From the NCBI RefSeq assembly GCF_910592395.1, contig NC_088318.1, positions 806,001-870,000 of the forward strand: a stretch of DNA of 64,000 nucleotides, written 5' to 3'. This DNA comes from Lineus longissimus (Eukaryota > Nemertea > Pilidiophora > Heteronemertea > Lineidae). This document shows positions 35,913 to 47,033 of the stretch, piece by piece. The notes beneath the pieces were generated by a model. The model was given only the letters and a program-made list of their open reading frames with translations, was not told the DNA's origin and did not search any database. The translations under genes and the position numbers were made by a program. Positions within the stretch are counted from its first letter, which is position 1, and each line of letters starts with the position of its first letter.

Positions 35913-35984
35913 GCGAACCGGCCGAGTGTGCTCCTTAGATAGAAGCCAGGCCCCCGTCATTGCATCAGCTCAACCATTGAAAGG

Positions 35985-36002
35985 CACGTGTACCATTTTA
36001 TA
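35985..36002 (-). promoter_or_regulatory. TATA-like box and E-box upstream of the candidate exon
   Basis: On the minus strand, GGCTATAAAATGG followed by CACGTG, 75-90 bp before the ATG at 35912. Its worth depends on whether that exon is real. Confidence 0.3.
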
Positions 36003-38689
36003 GCCAGTTCAAGTTCATCAGTCCTCCAGGCCTACCACAACCCTTGAAATTGATTTCCTGACTATTCTCTTATCTCACTCTGGCATCAAAGTGTCCCAGG
36101 ACCGCCAGTTTAGGACCTGGGTTTTCCAGTAAGTGATAAACCTGGATAGGCACCTCGACCCCAGTAGCTCTACCCGGCCTGAAACATAGACCCGTATAAT
36201 ACTACGAAGAGCGGGACGAGGTTACGCCAGGCCAAGGTTCTAGTAGTGGGAAATGTACATGCCCGTCGCATTAAAGGTAATTAAAAAACTGCCCTGAATC
36301 CTCAGCAAGGCTTTCCGCCTCAGTCAAAATAACATGTCAGTTCTTGAATCGAATGATTAAGGCAGACACCTTATCTGACCACATTTTCCTGGCTACAAAC
36401 ATCAGATGAAATGAAAAACTAAGCCAAATAAAAAGGCATTTGGCAACCATTGCCCTGGGACCAAGATATCCGGGCCTCCCGCGTTTTCTGCTTTCTACGT
36501 CGTAACTTATAACGCGGCAGTGACGTCACTCCAGCCGACGGACTACTTTTTACTCGGACGAAGAGGCCTGGAAAGAATATCGATGTTACATTTACTCGCG
36601 ATATTGATTTCTCGACAGAGACGGCAGCAGCTTTAGCATCCACACAGTTATGGGTCGGGTGCAGACACATCCATGAAGGGGTCAAATACAACAGGACCAG
36701 TATATTTTGGATCCCATGTGTGGTAGGCCTACGATTGTGCCATGCACCCATGTAGAATCATGACATGTCACATCTCCACCCAGCAGCCAAGAATGCATAA
36801 GATGATAAGTGAGGCCTCATCGTACATTCAGACAGTGAGGTTGAAGCCGGGGGTTGAAGAGCTAAACAAAATGGTCTACTCAACACGAGACATTGGCGGA
36901 CTTAAAGCTATCGCGAGAAATTGCTGCCCCCGCCGCGGAGGAACGAAGGGACACAATCGTAGTAGGCCTACTCCAGGCTTTGAATAATAACCATGGTGAT
37001 GATGATGCTCATTGGAAAACAGCTCGCCCGCAATTTGTTTGCTGAAATCAATATACTGCATCGGATATGATTATATGGTCAAAATACACTATCAGTATGC
37101 CCGCGAATATTGTGGTCGTATGCTCTCGTAACCCGTATACAATATCCTTATATAACGATTACGTAAAACTACTACTATATAAAGTATATGGTACATGTAT
37201 ACTAAGTACTAAGTATGTGTCCTTCGCGGTTGCCCAAGAACATTCCCCAACACAACCATGGGTGTTTGTCTTCGAATAACCTTCCTATGTTGGTGTGGTT
37301 TTAGCCTATGAATCAGCATCAATAGATTACTCCATCCGGGTCATTTTTGATTTAGATGATTTTGCTTTGCATGCCATGATGTGAGATATAACGTTCTGAG
37401 TACACAGCTGGAGATCTTGGTTTTGGAAAGTGCACGCTTCACCTGCCACAATTCTGGGCCATATTTATTTTAAAAATTATCAGCCCAGAGCCACCAGATA
37501 AACTTGAGATGAAACATACATAGAGATAGGTTTTCAAGGATTTACCGAGGATGTCTAGTTTTGACCATGATGAGCCAAGAAAATGAAATTTTCGGTTGTC
37601 ATTACTTTTTTCAAATCACAGTTTACACGTTTTAAACTTATCTGAGGAGGATTGCCAACACTCATAGCAATCAGAATGTGTCGTAATCGTTTAGAATGTG
37701 AAAAGCGGGTCAGATTGGCAATGAGGCCTACATGTAATCTAATTGTTTTCCTGTTGGACAATGTCAGCATATAAAAAATGCTTTCTTCGAATCATAGGCC
37801 TACAAGCTAGGAAAAAATATATGCCCAAGAAAATGTTGATATTTCACAATGAAATCTAAGCAAAGATACGTTTTGTCATATGAGAAATGTTTTTGAAGTT
37901 GCCGTGCAGGGCCGATGGATCATATTCCATATTCCATTGCACAACAATAACCGGATGACTATCATGAGAAATCGATTTCACCAAAGGTAATACACAAAAA
38001 CAGTGTATGACAAGATTCTATGTTTTACGCAGGGTCATGTCTATTCTTGTTTTTGTTTACGTTTTTGATGACCTCAGCTCCCCTTTGGCACACATCATCT
38101 ATTTCCTCATAAACATTGGGCGATGAGTCATCTACAGTCAGTATTATTTGCTGACATGGCAAAGCGAGTTCACTCCACTTGAATAAAAACAAGTTTGTTA
38201 TTGTACAGCCGACACGGTTGACCCGTCTCATTTTGTAAGGAATCCCATCGAATCATGGATTGAAAACATGGTATTTATTTCCCTTGTTATTCTACTGTCT
38301 GACCTATAATCACTGGAACCCGCGAAAATCTGACCAATCCTCGACTGGCAATCTTCAAGACATGTGTTTACACCGTGACCGCATCACTGCCATGCAACGA
38401 TTGTTCATCCGCCCTGGCGCGATGTTATTTACGTTCATAGATAGATAAATTGGCCATTAATATTCAATTTGAAGCTTTTAAAAAGTTCAGTTACATTATT
38501 TATGGCTATCTTCTTGAAATTATTTCCCTACAGCTTTGTCAGTCGAACGCAATCAGTACGCAAACATTGCACTATGTTGCGGACTAATTTAAAGGTTCAC
38601 TAAAGTGCACTGTTGGACAACAAACCACGCCATTCATTCAAATTTCCGCAACATACCAACAGGAACGTCCACTTTTTGCCGAAATTTGT
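36003..38689. other. Intergenic, no gene seen
   Basis: Rich in GGCCTA words and A/T tracts. No exon or repeat array stands out. The last few hundred bases must include the promoter and 5' UTR of the FRAT-type gene; I see no clear TATA box there. Confidence 0.5.
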
Positions 38690-39106
38690 ATGAAGAACTC
38701 GAGCACGATGCCGATAAAACAGGAATCAACGGTTCTCAGGGATACCACTAAAGACAGCAAGGCAGCATTAGCGAAGGATATTGACAATTTAGTGGAGAAA
38801 ATAAGTGAAACATTACGGCTCAAAGCGAAACAGAAGCAACGTGTTTATAGGACTTCGCCATATTCATTACCTTACAGACTTACATCAAAATGCCAATCCA
38901 GGGACCACGGGAGTGCGTGCAATTGTTGCTCACCAAATCTAAAGTGTAGGATGAAACCGTTGAAAACGAGTGACAATCCTCATGAACTATTACAATCATT
39001 ACTCAGGGAGGGATCGCTCATCAAAGAAGCAGTTGGTCGCCTGTATGGCGGACGAGAACGAAAGAAATCATTTCACTACGAATCGGACGGCGACGTCGAA
39101 ATATGA
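38690..39106 (+). CDS. FRAT: FRAT/GBP-type GSK-3-binding protein, intronless, 138 aa
   Basis: FRAT/GBP proteins bind GSK-3 and compete with Axin, so they stabilise beta-catenin and promote Wnt signalling. Seen: residues 95-118 run DNPHELLQSLLREGSLIKEA then VGRL, aligning with the vertebrate FRAT GSK-3-binding helix (DDPHRLLQQLVLSGNLIKEA then VRRL); residues 30-48 (DIDNLVEKISETLRLKAKQ) match the second conserved N-terminal block (EVDRLVAQIGETLQLDAAQ). Between them lies a short basic, Cys-containing linker (CNCCSPNLKC) and the end is KKSF followed by an acidic tail. It is one uninterrupted frame, as vertebrate FRAT genes are, but shorter (human FRAT1 is about 279 aa). Met7 is an alternative start. 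Identification rests on two collinear blocks from family knowledge. Confidence 0.88.
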   Translation: MKNSSTMPIKQESTVLRDTTKDSKAALAKDIDNLVEKISETLRLKAKQKQRVYRTSPYSLPYRLTSKCQSRDHGSACNCCSPNLKCRMKPLKTSDNPHELLQSLLREGSLIKEAVGRLYGGRERKKSFHYESDGDVEI

Positions 39107-39785
39107 AGGAAAACGCTAACAAAATATGGATTTATTTGTTTGAAGTCGTAGCTTTGTTTGTAAGGAGACCAAGTCGATCAGAATTGCATCGAAAATGTCA
39201 AAAGTTCGTCGAGAAAAGCTATGTCTAGACGATGTCCGTGTTGTGTTTTGATCCAGACCATCATGGCTGCCACCACGCTGTCTGGAAATATGTGGCCATG
39301 TTGGAATTGGCAAAATGCCAAACGTCTGACTCTGGGCCAAAATGGTGGCGGTGGAGGTTCGTTCGAGTTGTGATTGATGAGGCTGAAAGGAAATAGGTCG
39401 TGAACTCTGCTGCTGAGGTCAAGGAGTTTGTAAATAACAATTTCTCCTTTGAAATGCACAACTAATGCGGTGGATAGTTGCAGTGTGGCTGCCGGAATAG
39501 GGAAGTGTAGAGATTAAGGTGTCGTTCATCTGATTACGTCATTTTCTTACGTCAGTGTTGACGTTTGTCGTTAACAAGATCTGACACTCTATTCTAGTTC
39601 TTTTCTGCATCGTCTAATCATTGATATTTATTCATCAATCGCCTTTCTTCCAAAAACGAACAGCAACATTCATTTTTGTCGAATGTGTTTGTTTTTTTAT
39701 TCTACGTCATAGCGTTGGATCTTTGTTGCCGCACCACTTATCTGAATATAAAGCAGTTTTCATTAAACATTGAACTAACTATCAT
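39107..39785 (+). promoter_or_regulatory. FRAT: FRAT 3' UTR with Pumilio- and CPE-like elements
   Basis: A perfect Pumilio recognition element TGTAAATA lies at 39429-39436. A cytoplasmic polyadenylation-type TTTTTAT lies at 39694-39700, about 65 bases before an ATTAAA (39762-39767), which is followed by a GU-rich stretch near 39808. Such elements are typical of stored maternal messages; here they are only sequence matches. Confidence 0.35.
39762..39767 (+). terminator. FRAT: Likely FRAT polyadenylation signal ATTAAA
   Basis: ATTAAA, the common hexamer variant, 655 bases after the FRAT stop, with a GU-rich CTGTATGTGCT stretch about 40 bases later. Confidence 0.4.
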
Positions 39786-40280
39786 TACCTCTGTGATAAT
39801 GAACTTATCTGTATGTGCTATTAGGATTATAAGTTCTTCATAATCTTCAGATTCTCTGGATGCTTGTGGATTCATTGTACGTCATTCCAAAGAACATTAC
39901 TAACTTTTGAATTGTTACACCAGATATAACATAACATTGAGTAAGCCAATTTTTTGTCTCACAAGAACAGCTGAAATCATATACGTGTACAACAAACCTT
40001 TGATACTACTAAACTATAGGCAGTACAGACAGATGTCCGGTTTCCATGGATACCAGTTCGTGTGGCGTTGTGAATCTGACATTGTTTATTATTCTAAGTT
40101 TTGTTTTTAACTTTGACATGTATGGTCTAACTTGTGGCGTAGATCGATTCTATTCTGGTTTTTTTGTAGGTCGACCCATTTCGTAAATCACTGGAAACAG
40201 TTTTTGTGTTGGGCCTTTACCAAGACAAGTGTTTATTCACCAATTTCATCATGGTATTATACTTGAGTAGGGACCGTTTT

Positions 40281-40305
40281 ACCATGGAGGTAATACCTCC
40301 ATGGT
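40281..40305. repeat. Perfect palindrome, 12 bp arms, 1-base centre
   Basis: ACCATGGAGGTA, one A, then its exact reverse complement TACCTCCATGGT. Confidence 0.95.
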
Positions 40306-40838
40306 TTTACGCTGTGTGCCTCTTGCTATACCCCTGCCCATTCTCTTTTCATGCCACGACCTGGTATTAATTGTGTATACATGTATATCCTGAGTTTGTC
40401 AACAGACGTATTGTTATGGTATACGTAATCGACCAGAACCAAAACAATAACTGAAACGTTCACTGAACGAACTGTCTAACAAGCGTCACCTGATGACGTG
40501 TCACATCCGTCTTCAAAACGAAACAGTTTTTATTTACATACCGGTATCACAGTGGCTTATGAAATTGTCCGAAGTTACTTAGGCCTTCTGACGTTGTTCT
40601 GAGCGTGCGCATTTGTTTTGTTTGGGCCCTGGTGCGTCTTTGTTGAAAATGTCCATATCTTTATATATTGTCTTCAGCTGCATTTCAGTCTGGCTACACC
40701 AATAAATAGAGAAGGTGAAGCAGGGACTGTAACATTTAATTTGGGGAACCATTTATTTGACCAGGTGTAGCATCGATCTGAGCAATCTTTGGTGAGAAGC
40801 CGAAAAGAGTCCGTGCGGTGGTTAGTTTCGGACCTTAA

Positions 40839-40861
40839 ATAAGTCCCAAGTTGGGACTTAT
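40839..40861. repeat. Perfect palindrome, 11 bp arms, 1-base centre
   Basis: ATAAGTCCCAA, one G, then its exact reverse complement TTGGGACTTAT. Confidence 0.95.
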
Positions 40862-42788
40862 GTCGAGACCTATAGAACTGCGAACATTTTTAAAGCCTGA
40901 TCTGTCGATACTGGTCCGGTATTTATTATATCCTTAGTACTGTTACAAAATGTTATACAATGTACTGTACGTATACCGCATTGTGCATCATGTTCACTCA
41001 ATGTAAAACCGTTTAGGATGGAAATTACCACTTGAAAATATGTCAAATGCATTATTTACACACGCTATCAAAACCAAGCCATGTGTGTACCGCGTGATAA
41101 TGTTCAATGATAAATTCAAACATTTGTCATCTGAACAAATGTAATGGTGGATTGCATCAGTATTGGAGGACGTGGAGTTGACGACCCACATAGAGAATTT
41201 AATTGTGAGCCGCAAGCTGTTGATATCTCCAGAAGTTGATTAATGGGTGATTGTAATTTGTATATATTGGTAGCCTATATTGTGCCGAATGGCTTTCTTC
41301 GACGTGTTGCCAGTTGGCCTGTCACGGTCAGGTGAAGAACGTTCTTCAATTGGTTTTGTATTTTATGTTCGTAGACTTGATACCCTAGTTTGATTATGCC
41401 TACCTGGTGTGAATGCGTGGTCGAGTTGGCCCTAGTTGCATTGTAGATTGAACTCGATCTGATGTGTAATTCTGTTCCTCTTTATGAGTCTGGTAGGTTC
41501 CGCTAGACAGTAGCCTTGATGACCGATATACTGGTGACCTCTGAATCAGGGATCGGCTAAGTCGGGGCTACTGGACAGAAGGAACGATTGCTTCGAAAAC
41601 GAACCATCATTTCATAACATGCTTCATTTTCAATTTTGCCAACCACGGCACATAATTTCATAAGGAGTTTATACCGTACATGTAATTTCATGTGGTTTTT
41701 GTATATGAGTGTATACATACATGTAAATGTCTACCTCTTGATTAGCAGAACAGCCATTGCTAACCGTATCTCATTACTTAGAACCATTTTGTAAAGGTTG
41801 AGGTCTGTCAGGAGCCATTGCAAAAACATGGTTATATCCGACATTATATTATAAGCGGGAAAGCCGCACTAACAATTTGTAAATAAAATGAATGGCTCCT
41901 GGGAGACGCCCAACGTGTCCGACAAAATTTCATTGTCGTAATTGGTCCCGTCATTGTTTCGAACGTGAACGATTTCCAAGCAAACTCCCAGATGACTGAC
42001 ATCATTATTAATATCTGGCTTTTCTATGGAGATCGTGCACTACATTTGTCATTTTAATTAGGTCATGTAGTTTATTACGTTTTGTACATTTGGTATGTCC
42101 AGTGACTTGAGAGTACTATTTCTTAGTTGTTTTTTTGTCTTTCATTGATCGTTTTATATGGTGCTGAACACAGATACAATAAAGAAGCATTTCTACCGCG
42201 AAAAAGCTAAGTGGCGGTTAAAACATCGCCTGTCACCGTGCAGGGAAATAAAAAGGTGGAAAATATGAAATTGAATTGGTATCTTGTTGTTATTTTATCG
42301 CTTTTTTTCTCTGTATTTAGTGGGTTTCCACTCAATGCGCTTGCGAGACCGCAGGGGTCCGACTTCATCATTCACGCCTTCCTTGCTGTAACACGGATGA
42401 AACCATCTTGCGTATTTACATCCTGGACCGCGAGTCCCCTATTTGCATTAGAGGGTACCCGAATCTCATGATGAATTCATTGAAACCCTATGTCCCTATT
42501 ACCCAAGCTCCACGATGCGCCAACCTTGGGCATGGGGAAGCCAGAAAGAATGACATTGATAGCCTGATTGTTTCTGTTGAGTAGAACCTGCTAAGAGTGG
42601 GACGGTGGAGGCCCTCACAATATGTGCCGCTCCGGGCATGTGCTTGCGATCCAGAAAATTACTGCCGGTATCCGGTCGCCCGAAGCCTGTGGGTTGAAGA
42701 ATACCGTATGAAAATTGCAAGTGCTTCCATCTATTGGAAGTGGGTCGAACCAAACTAACCGCGTTGAGGATAAAGAAAGCAGTATTGC

Positions 42789-43862
42789 TCACTGGAATTC
42801 AACGGATTTTGGTTGTCTTCTATCCAGCATTTCCAGCTTCCACGAATGAAGGAACATCAGCTTAATTTCTTGGCGATAGAAGGGAAGCGTGCAGCCATAA
42901 ACAATAAAGTTTGAACAATAGTTGAGCACGCTTACGAGATTCAACATGTACGCAAGGTAGAAAACAAACTCGACGTATTTTGGATCTTGGTCTCCATATA
43001 CCGAGAGACCGGACCAGAAGGCCCAGATTATCGAAGCTGGCATGAGAAAAACGACGTACATGGTGGAAACCAACATCAAGGACAGGATGACCTTGCTCTC
43101 ACCTTTCGACGCCATCTTGGATTGCTTTCCTTCCATGCTTTTCCTTGACCGGAAGATTCCACCAAGTGTTAAACTATTTGAAACAAAAATCAAAACACAG
43201 GGAAGGTAGTTGTATAGGACTGTGTCCAGCTGCCATAATATTGCGCCTAGGTTCCCATTTTGGGAATAATCACACAATTGAAGCTCATTGTCGAGTTCCA
43301 CCAGCAATAACCGTTGCATGCTGGCGCAAACACAAACCGTACAGATCGTCACGATGACGCCGAGTCTGGTTTTCGGTGTGATGTCGACTCGCCTCAGCGG
43401 AAACCAGACTATCACTGTCCTCTCTAGAGAAAACGCGACGATCATCCAGGCCGATATCAATTCAAATAACAAGATACCGAATGCGACAATCTTACATGAG
43501 ATTTGTGAATATATCATCAGGTTCAATGAGTACTCTCCATTGGTGAAGATCAACAAGCCACTGCTCAACCAGTGGACAAAACCGTAGACTATTATACACC
43601 CCGTGTCGGAGATTGCGAGGCAGCTGAGGTAGTGGACCGAGGCGTCAGCTCGGTGTCGCGTGCGGATGAAAACGATGAAGGACAGGGTGTTCCCTAGAAC
43701 ACCAACAGAGAGGTACACCAGTGATAGGTAGCCATCCAGTAACCAGAGGAACCGCTGAACCTGTTCCAGCGCCAACGCCCATTCTGATGGCATTTGGACG
43801 TTTGTCTGGTTCATGATGACAATTTCGCGATTTGAGCTCTGGTCGATTTCATACAAACTCAC
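42789..43862 (-). CDS. Orphan rhodopsin-class GPCR, intronless, 357 aa
   Basis: Seven-transmembrane receptor of the plasma membrane, probably for a neuropeptide or small ligand; ligand unknown. Seen: N-terminal sequon NQT (18-20); TM1 with GN58; TM2 with LAISD86; TM3 led by Cys123 (pairing with Cys197 in loop 2) and closed by SLERT (145-149) in place of DRY; TM5 Pro221; basic loop 3 (RSRKSMEGKQSKMASKGESK); TM6 FLMPASIIW (Pro275); TM7 NYCSNFIVYGC, where N318-F-I-V-Y322 replaces NPxxY; and a short tail. The NFxxYG ending and ER in TM3 resemble FMRFamide-type and related invertebrate peptide receptors. A single exon is common among expanded receptor families. The start at 43862 is the first Met; Met17 is an alternative. 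Confidence 0.93.
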   Translation of the reverse strand: MSLYEIDQSSNREIVIMNQTNVQMPSEWALALEQVQRFLWLLDGYLSLVYLSVGVLGNTLSFIVFIRTRHRADASVHYLSCLAISDTGCIIVYGFVHWLSSGLLIFTNGEYSLNLMIYSQISCKIVAFGILLFELISAWMIVAFSLERTVIVWFPLRRVDITPKTRLGVIVTICTVCVCASMQRLLLVELDNELQLCDYSQNGNLGAILWQLDTVLYNYLPCVLIFVSNSLTLGGIFRSRKSMEGKQSKMASKGESKVILSLMLVSTMYVVFLMPASIIWAFWSGLSVYGDQDPKYVEFVFYLAYMLNLVSVLNYCSNFIVYGCTLPFYRQEIKLMFLHSWKLEMLDRRQPKSVEFQ

Positions 43863-44517
43863 TCGCAGTAACCGTTAGGCAGATGTGCTAACCCCTTGCA
43901 GATTGCAAATAAAAAAGACAACTTGAGCTCGGCTCCAGGTTGTTTTGGATATACAAATTACTGCGGTTGGCGTCGTCTGATGATACTTCCGCCGCACTTT
44001 GCACGAACCGCACCAGCGGCTAATTCTAATTAGAAGTTCCCGCCGGTGACTGAAGTAAACCAGACCTGAACGTCGTCTGTACCCCCGCCGAAGCCGAGCG
44101 TTCCAGACATGAGGTGGGTTAGTTCGGTGTTGTTTTTGGTTGTGGAAAAAATCGAAGTCGTGCCGTGCTCGTGTGCTCAAGTCACGTCATCGGATTTCTC
44201 TCATCAACATTGCTAGTTTATCCTCTCGTCGCATCTCTGAATATTTTCTCTCTGCAAGATTCGCTGGATAATTGATCATCCTTCGTATCGTCATAGCCAA
44301 TGGCTGTTACGTTTATGCAGCCTGATTTGAAAACACCGAGCCTTTTGATGACAAGTTTAGATATCACAACTTTCTATTTTTAAGTTGTTTGTGTGCAGGA
44401 GCACAAATTTCTAGAGAAATGTGGCCTCAGCAGTCGCTTTATCATGGACGCATTAGAGCCGGCATAGAGATAATGGACTTATGAACACATTTAGTTTGGT
44501 TACGACGGAATAACATA
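43863..44517. other. Gap between the GPCR and the fucosyltransferase
   Basis: About 650 bp between two minus-strand genes. It must contain the 3' end of the fucosyltransferase and the promoter/5' UTR of the GPCR. I see no clear polyadenylation hexamer or TATA box on the minus strand. Confidence 0.4.
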
Positions 44518-46947
44518 TTAGATTGCTGTTTTCAGTTTTCCCCGTGATTTCCTCAGCTGAATTCCTTTGCTTGGAGCAATATTGCACTGCGACCCAACAT
44601 CGATCCATTTTCTCAAATCCACCGTCTTTTTCTTCCCGCGCATTTTATGGAGAGCTTCACACATCGTACAAAAGGGAGATCCACTGTACACTGAATAAAC
44701 TGCTTTCCACGAGAAGTAGCCGTTATATACGTGATTGTTCGTATTGACATAAGTCAGATACATACCAAGTTCTTCCACACTTTTGAAGTTATCAGCGTTT
44801 ATGTATGAATGTGGAGGAAGAACTCGACCAAATTTGACCATTGACCCCCTCACAATAGGGACGAGGTTGTGCCTGTATGCATTTTTCCATACTTTCTCAG
44901 TGACGTAATCAATGCAATCTGAATTCTCTAAGGCGAGGTAGAATTTGTACTGTTTTCCTGCAACGATAAATGAGACATTTTTAATGACTGTTCGCAGTCA
45001 ACACAAGGCTGACTTTGAATTCTTATTAAACTTGAGGAGAAGTTACTGTCATATTGTTTTTGTTCCGTGATGATACTGCAGATAACAGCTACATTCGTCC
45101 ATTCTGCTGAGTCGTAAAATGATGCGCACATTCTCTCTCACGGTGTTTCAAATCTTGCGCGAGTTTGTTCCACTACTGGCCTCTAGGTGTTCCACTAAAT
45201 GGCACGTTTTCACCAATATCTGCAGCTGATAACGGCGAAATCTCGCGGCATTTTCTCGAATGACTATTAAGCTATCTATTGCATCAGCCAGGAATAACGT
45301 GAGACAAGACCACTAATGAATATTCATAGGTTGGAGGGTCCAGGCCTATCTATTAGACGAGTGCATGTTTTTTACTCTCAAGTACATATTTGGAGAGGTA
45401 TTAAAAAAATATTTGTTGTGGCAAGTCTTCAGATATAAAGAAATTATTTGATGAAAAAATTAATTTCGAATTTTGCTAATTGGGTAATAGGGGGCGTGTT
45501 TTGAGTTTTTTCTGCCAGTTGGCTGAAAAGAGTGGAAATATCAAAGTCTGTCTAATTTGTCGATTAAAAAAAATTTCCGTGGTCAATCACCATTTTATTT
45601 TTCACCATTTACTTGCCCGACTGTCCAGAATAACATAATCTAAATTTCAGATTCACAACACCACGCGTTCTTTGATGCGTCGCGGTCAAACATTGACAAT
45701 TTAACTGCTAAAAGGCTTAAAAAATCAATTGTGGTCTTGTCTCACGTGTAGATGGACTGGATGCAGCGGGTAGTTCGAGAAAGGTTGTTGTCGTTTGATC
45801 TCCGACGATTTCATCATCGGAATTTAGAAAAGAAACGTTCTGATGCGCATCGGGGGAGGCTTGAACGGGGCATACATCGACCTGGATGATTACCTATAGC
45901 ATGAAGACACTCTGGTGATCTCTTGCCATCATCTCCAGGACAAGGCTTGCCACATCTCCCGAAAACATCAACTGTAACAGACTTGTTTAACTCCTCGACG
46001 AATTCAAACCGACCACTCGAATCCCAGCAATGGCTCACGACCCACGCGACCAACCTGGTCCTCCCTTGGGAAAAGTCATGTTTAGGGACCTTGCTGACGT
46101 TACGGTGGCCTACTGTCCGACCGTATGGCACTGGCACGTCTGAAGCCATGCTGTAGCCAATGGTCAAGTTGAACGTCCACCGAATGCCCTCAGTGACAAA
46201 CTCGGCAATTCTTGTAGGTGGTTCTCTGCTGAAGACCAACCAGTGTTGATTTTCGAGGCGGTGTTTGGGAAGATGTGCCAATTCGAAATCACCTTTCCAC
46301 ATATGAAATATAACAGCGTCCGATGTATTGTATAGTGACTTATCCGTCGTGATGCCACACTTGGAAATGGCACATCCTGCGAAGGTTTCTTGCCATTTGA
46401 AGACGTCACCATAATAGTTCGTCCAAAAAAGTACGTTTATTTTTGCATGCACGTCTACTGTTGGGCGATGTTTGACAATGGGCGTCTTATTTGGTTTGTG
46501 CTCGTTTGCATTTTTCAATACTGTCTGATTCCTCTCAAGAGGCGAGCGGGTCGCTGGGGTCAGACTTGTGGGTATCACCGTAATGAACCGTTCATTGCTA
46601 TTTTCATTGAGATCTAGATGACTACTTTTTCTACGCTTTCCCTTGTCGACAAGTGCACTCGTAGTCACCACGGCGGTGAACTTCTTGGGATCCATGTGCA
46701 GACGCTCTTTTCCCTTTGCTTGATGTGGCCTTTCCGTCGAATTCATAACAACGCCACCATCTGCTGATGAATGTACTGATCGAACGCTTTGAACAAACTG
46801 GAGACCGACACGATTTTCGAAGTATTCAGACAAAGGCTGTGATATCTTCCCCTCGCCTACCTGTCCAGTGTAAAGTAAGGCAGAGAGGAATAGCACGAGC
46901 ACAGCCACTGCTAAGAGACACCATTTCATAACATGCAGTCGTCGCAT
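44518..46947 (-). CDS. Alpha-1,3-fucosyltransferase (GT10), complete, two exons, 497 aa
   Basis: Golgi type II enzyme that transfers fucose from GDP-fucose to GlcNAc in glycans (Lewis-type or core structures). Exons on the minus strand: 46947-45894 and 44957-44518. The donor ATAG|GTAATC and acceptor TTGCAG|GAAAAC join in phase to 498 codons. Seen: short N-terminal tail, one membrane anchor (about 8-26), a Ser/Thr/Lys-rich stem (to about 165), then the catalytic domain: VLFWTNYYG, sDAVIFHMW, QHWLVFSREPP, FNLTIGYSMASDVPVPYG, VSHCWDSSGR, VDVFGRCG, and QYKFYLALENSDCIDYVTEK (354-373), the GT10 signature spanning the GDP-fucose site. The C-terminus has PHSYINADNF, the YxxYFxWK block and a FCTMCEAL cysteine motif. 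Reading exon 1 alone gives a falsely truncated protein. Donor sugar and linkage are inferred from family. Confidence 0.95.
44958..45893 (-). other. Single intron of the fucosyltransferase
   Basis: 936 bp, GT-AG on the minus strand, A/T-rich. No nested gene or mobile element is recognisable. Confidence 0.85.
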
Positions 46948-47020
46948 CTCGGAAGCCCAGTCGCATTGTACGGCAGTCTTCGATGTGTAACTGTCTTCGT
47001 CTTGCTGGTTGTGACTGTCG

Positions 47021-47033
47021 TCATAAATATATC
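47021..47033 (-). promoter_or_regulatory. Possible TATA box of the fucosyltransferase
   Basis: Minus-strand GATATATTTATGA about 80 bases upstream of the start codon at 46947. The position fits a TATA promoter with a short 5' UTR; no other core element is evident. Confidence 0.3.

Larger units (their letters stand above)
39786..42788. other. Intergenic, no gene seen
   Basis: A/T-rich, with two near-perfect palindromes (40281-40305 and 40839-40861) and AATAAA words near 41882 and 42177 that I cannot assign to a gene. No exon is supported. Confidence 0.5.

Noticed and set aside
35676..35960. Whole 94-codon minus-strand frame as a gene
   Set aside because: Only the portion to the donor at 35814 has exon character; the remainder reads like intron.
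42211..42471. 86-codon frame with a hydrophobic stretch followed by NALARPQG
   Set aside because: Looks briefly like a signal peptide of a short secreted peptide, but the remainder has no cysteine pattern or dibasic processing and no transcript signals.
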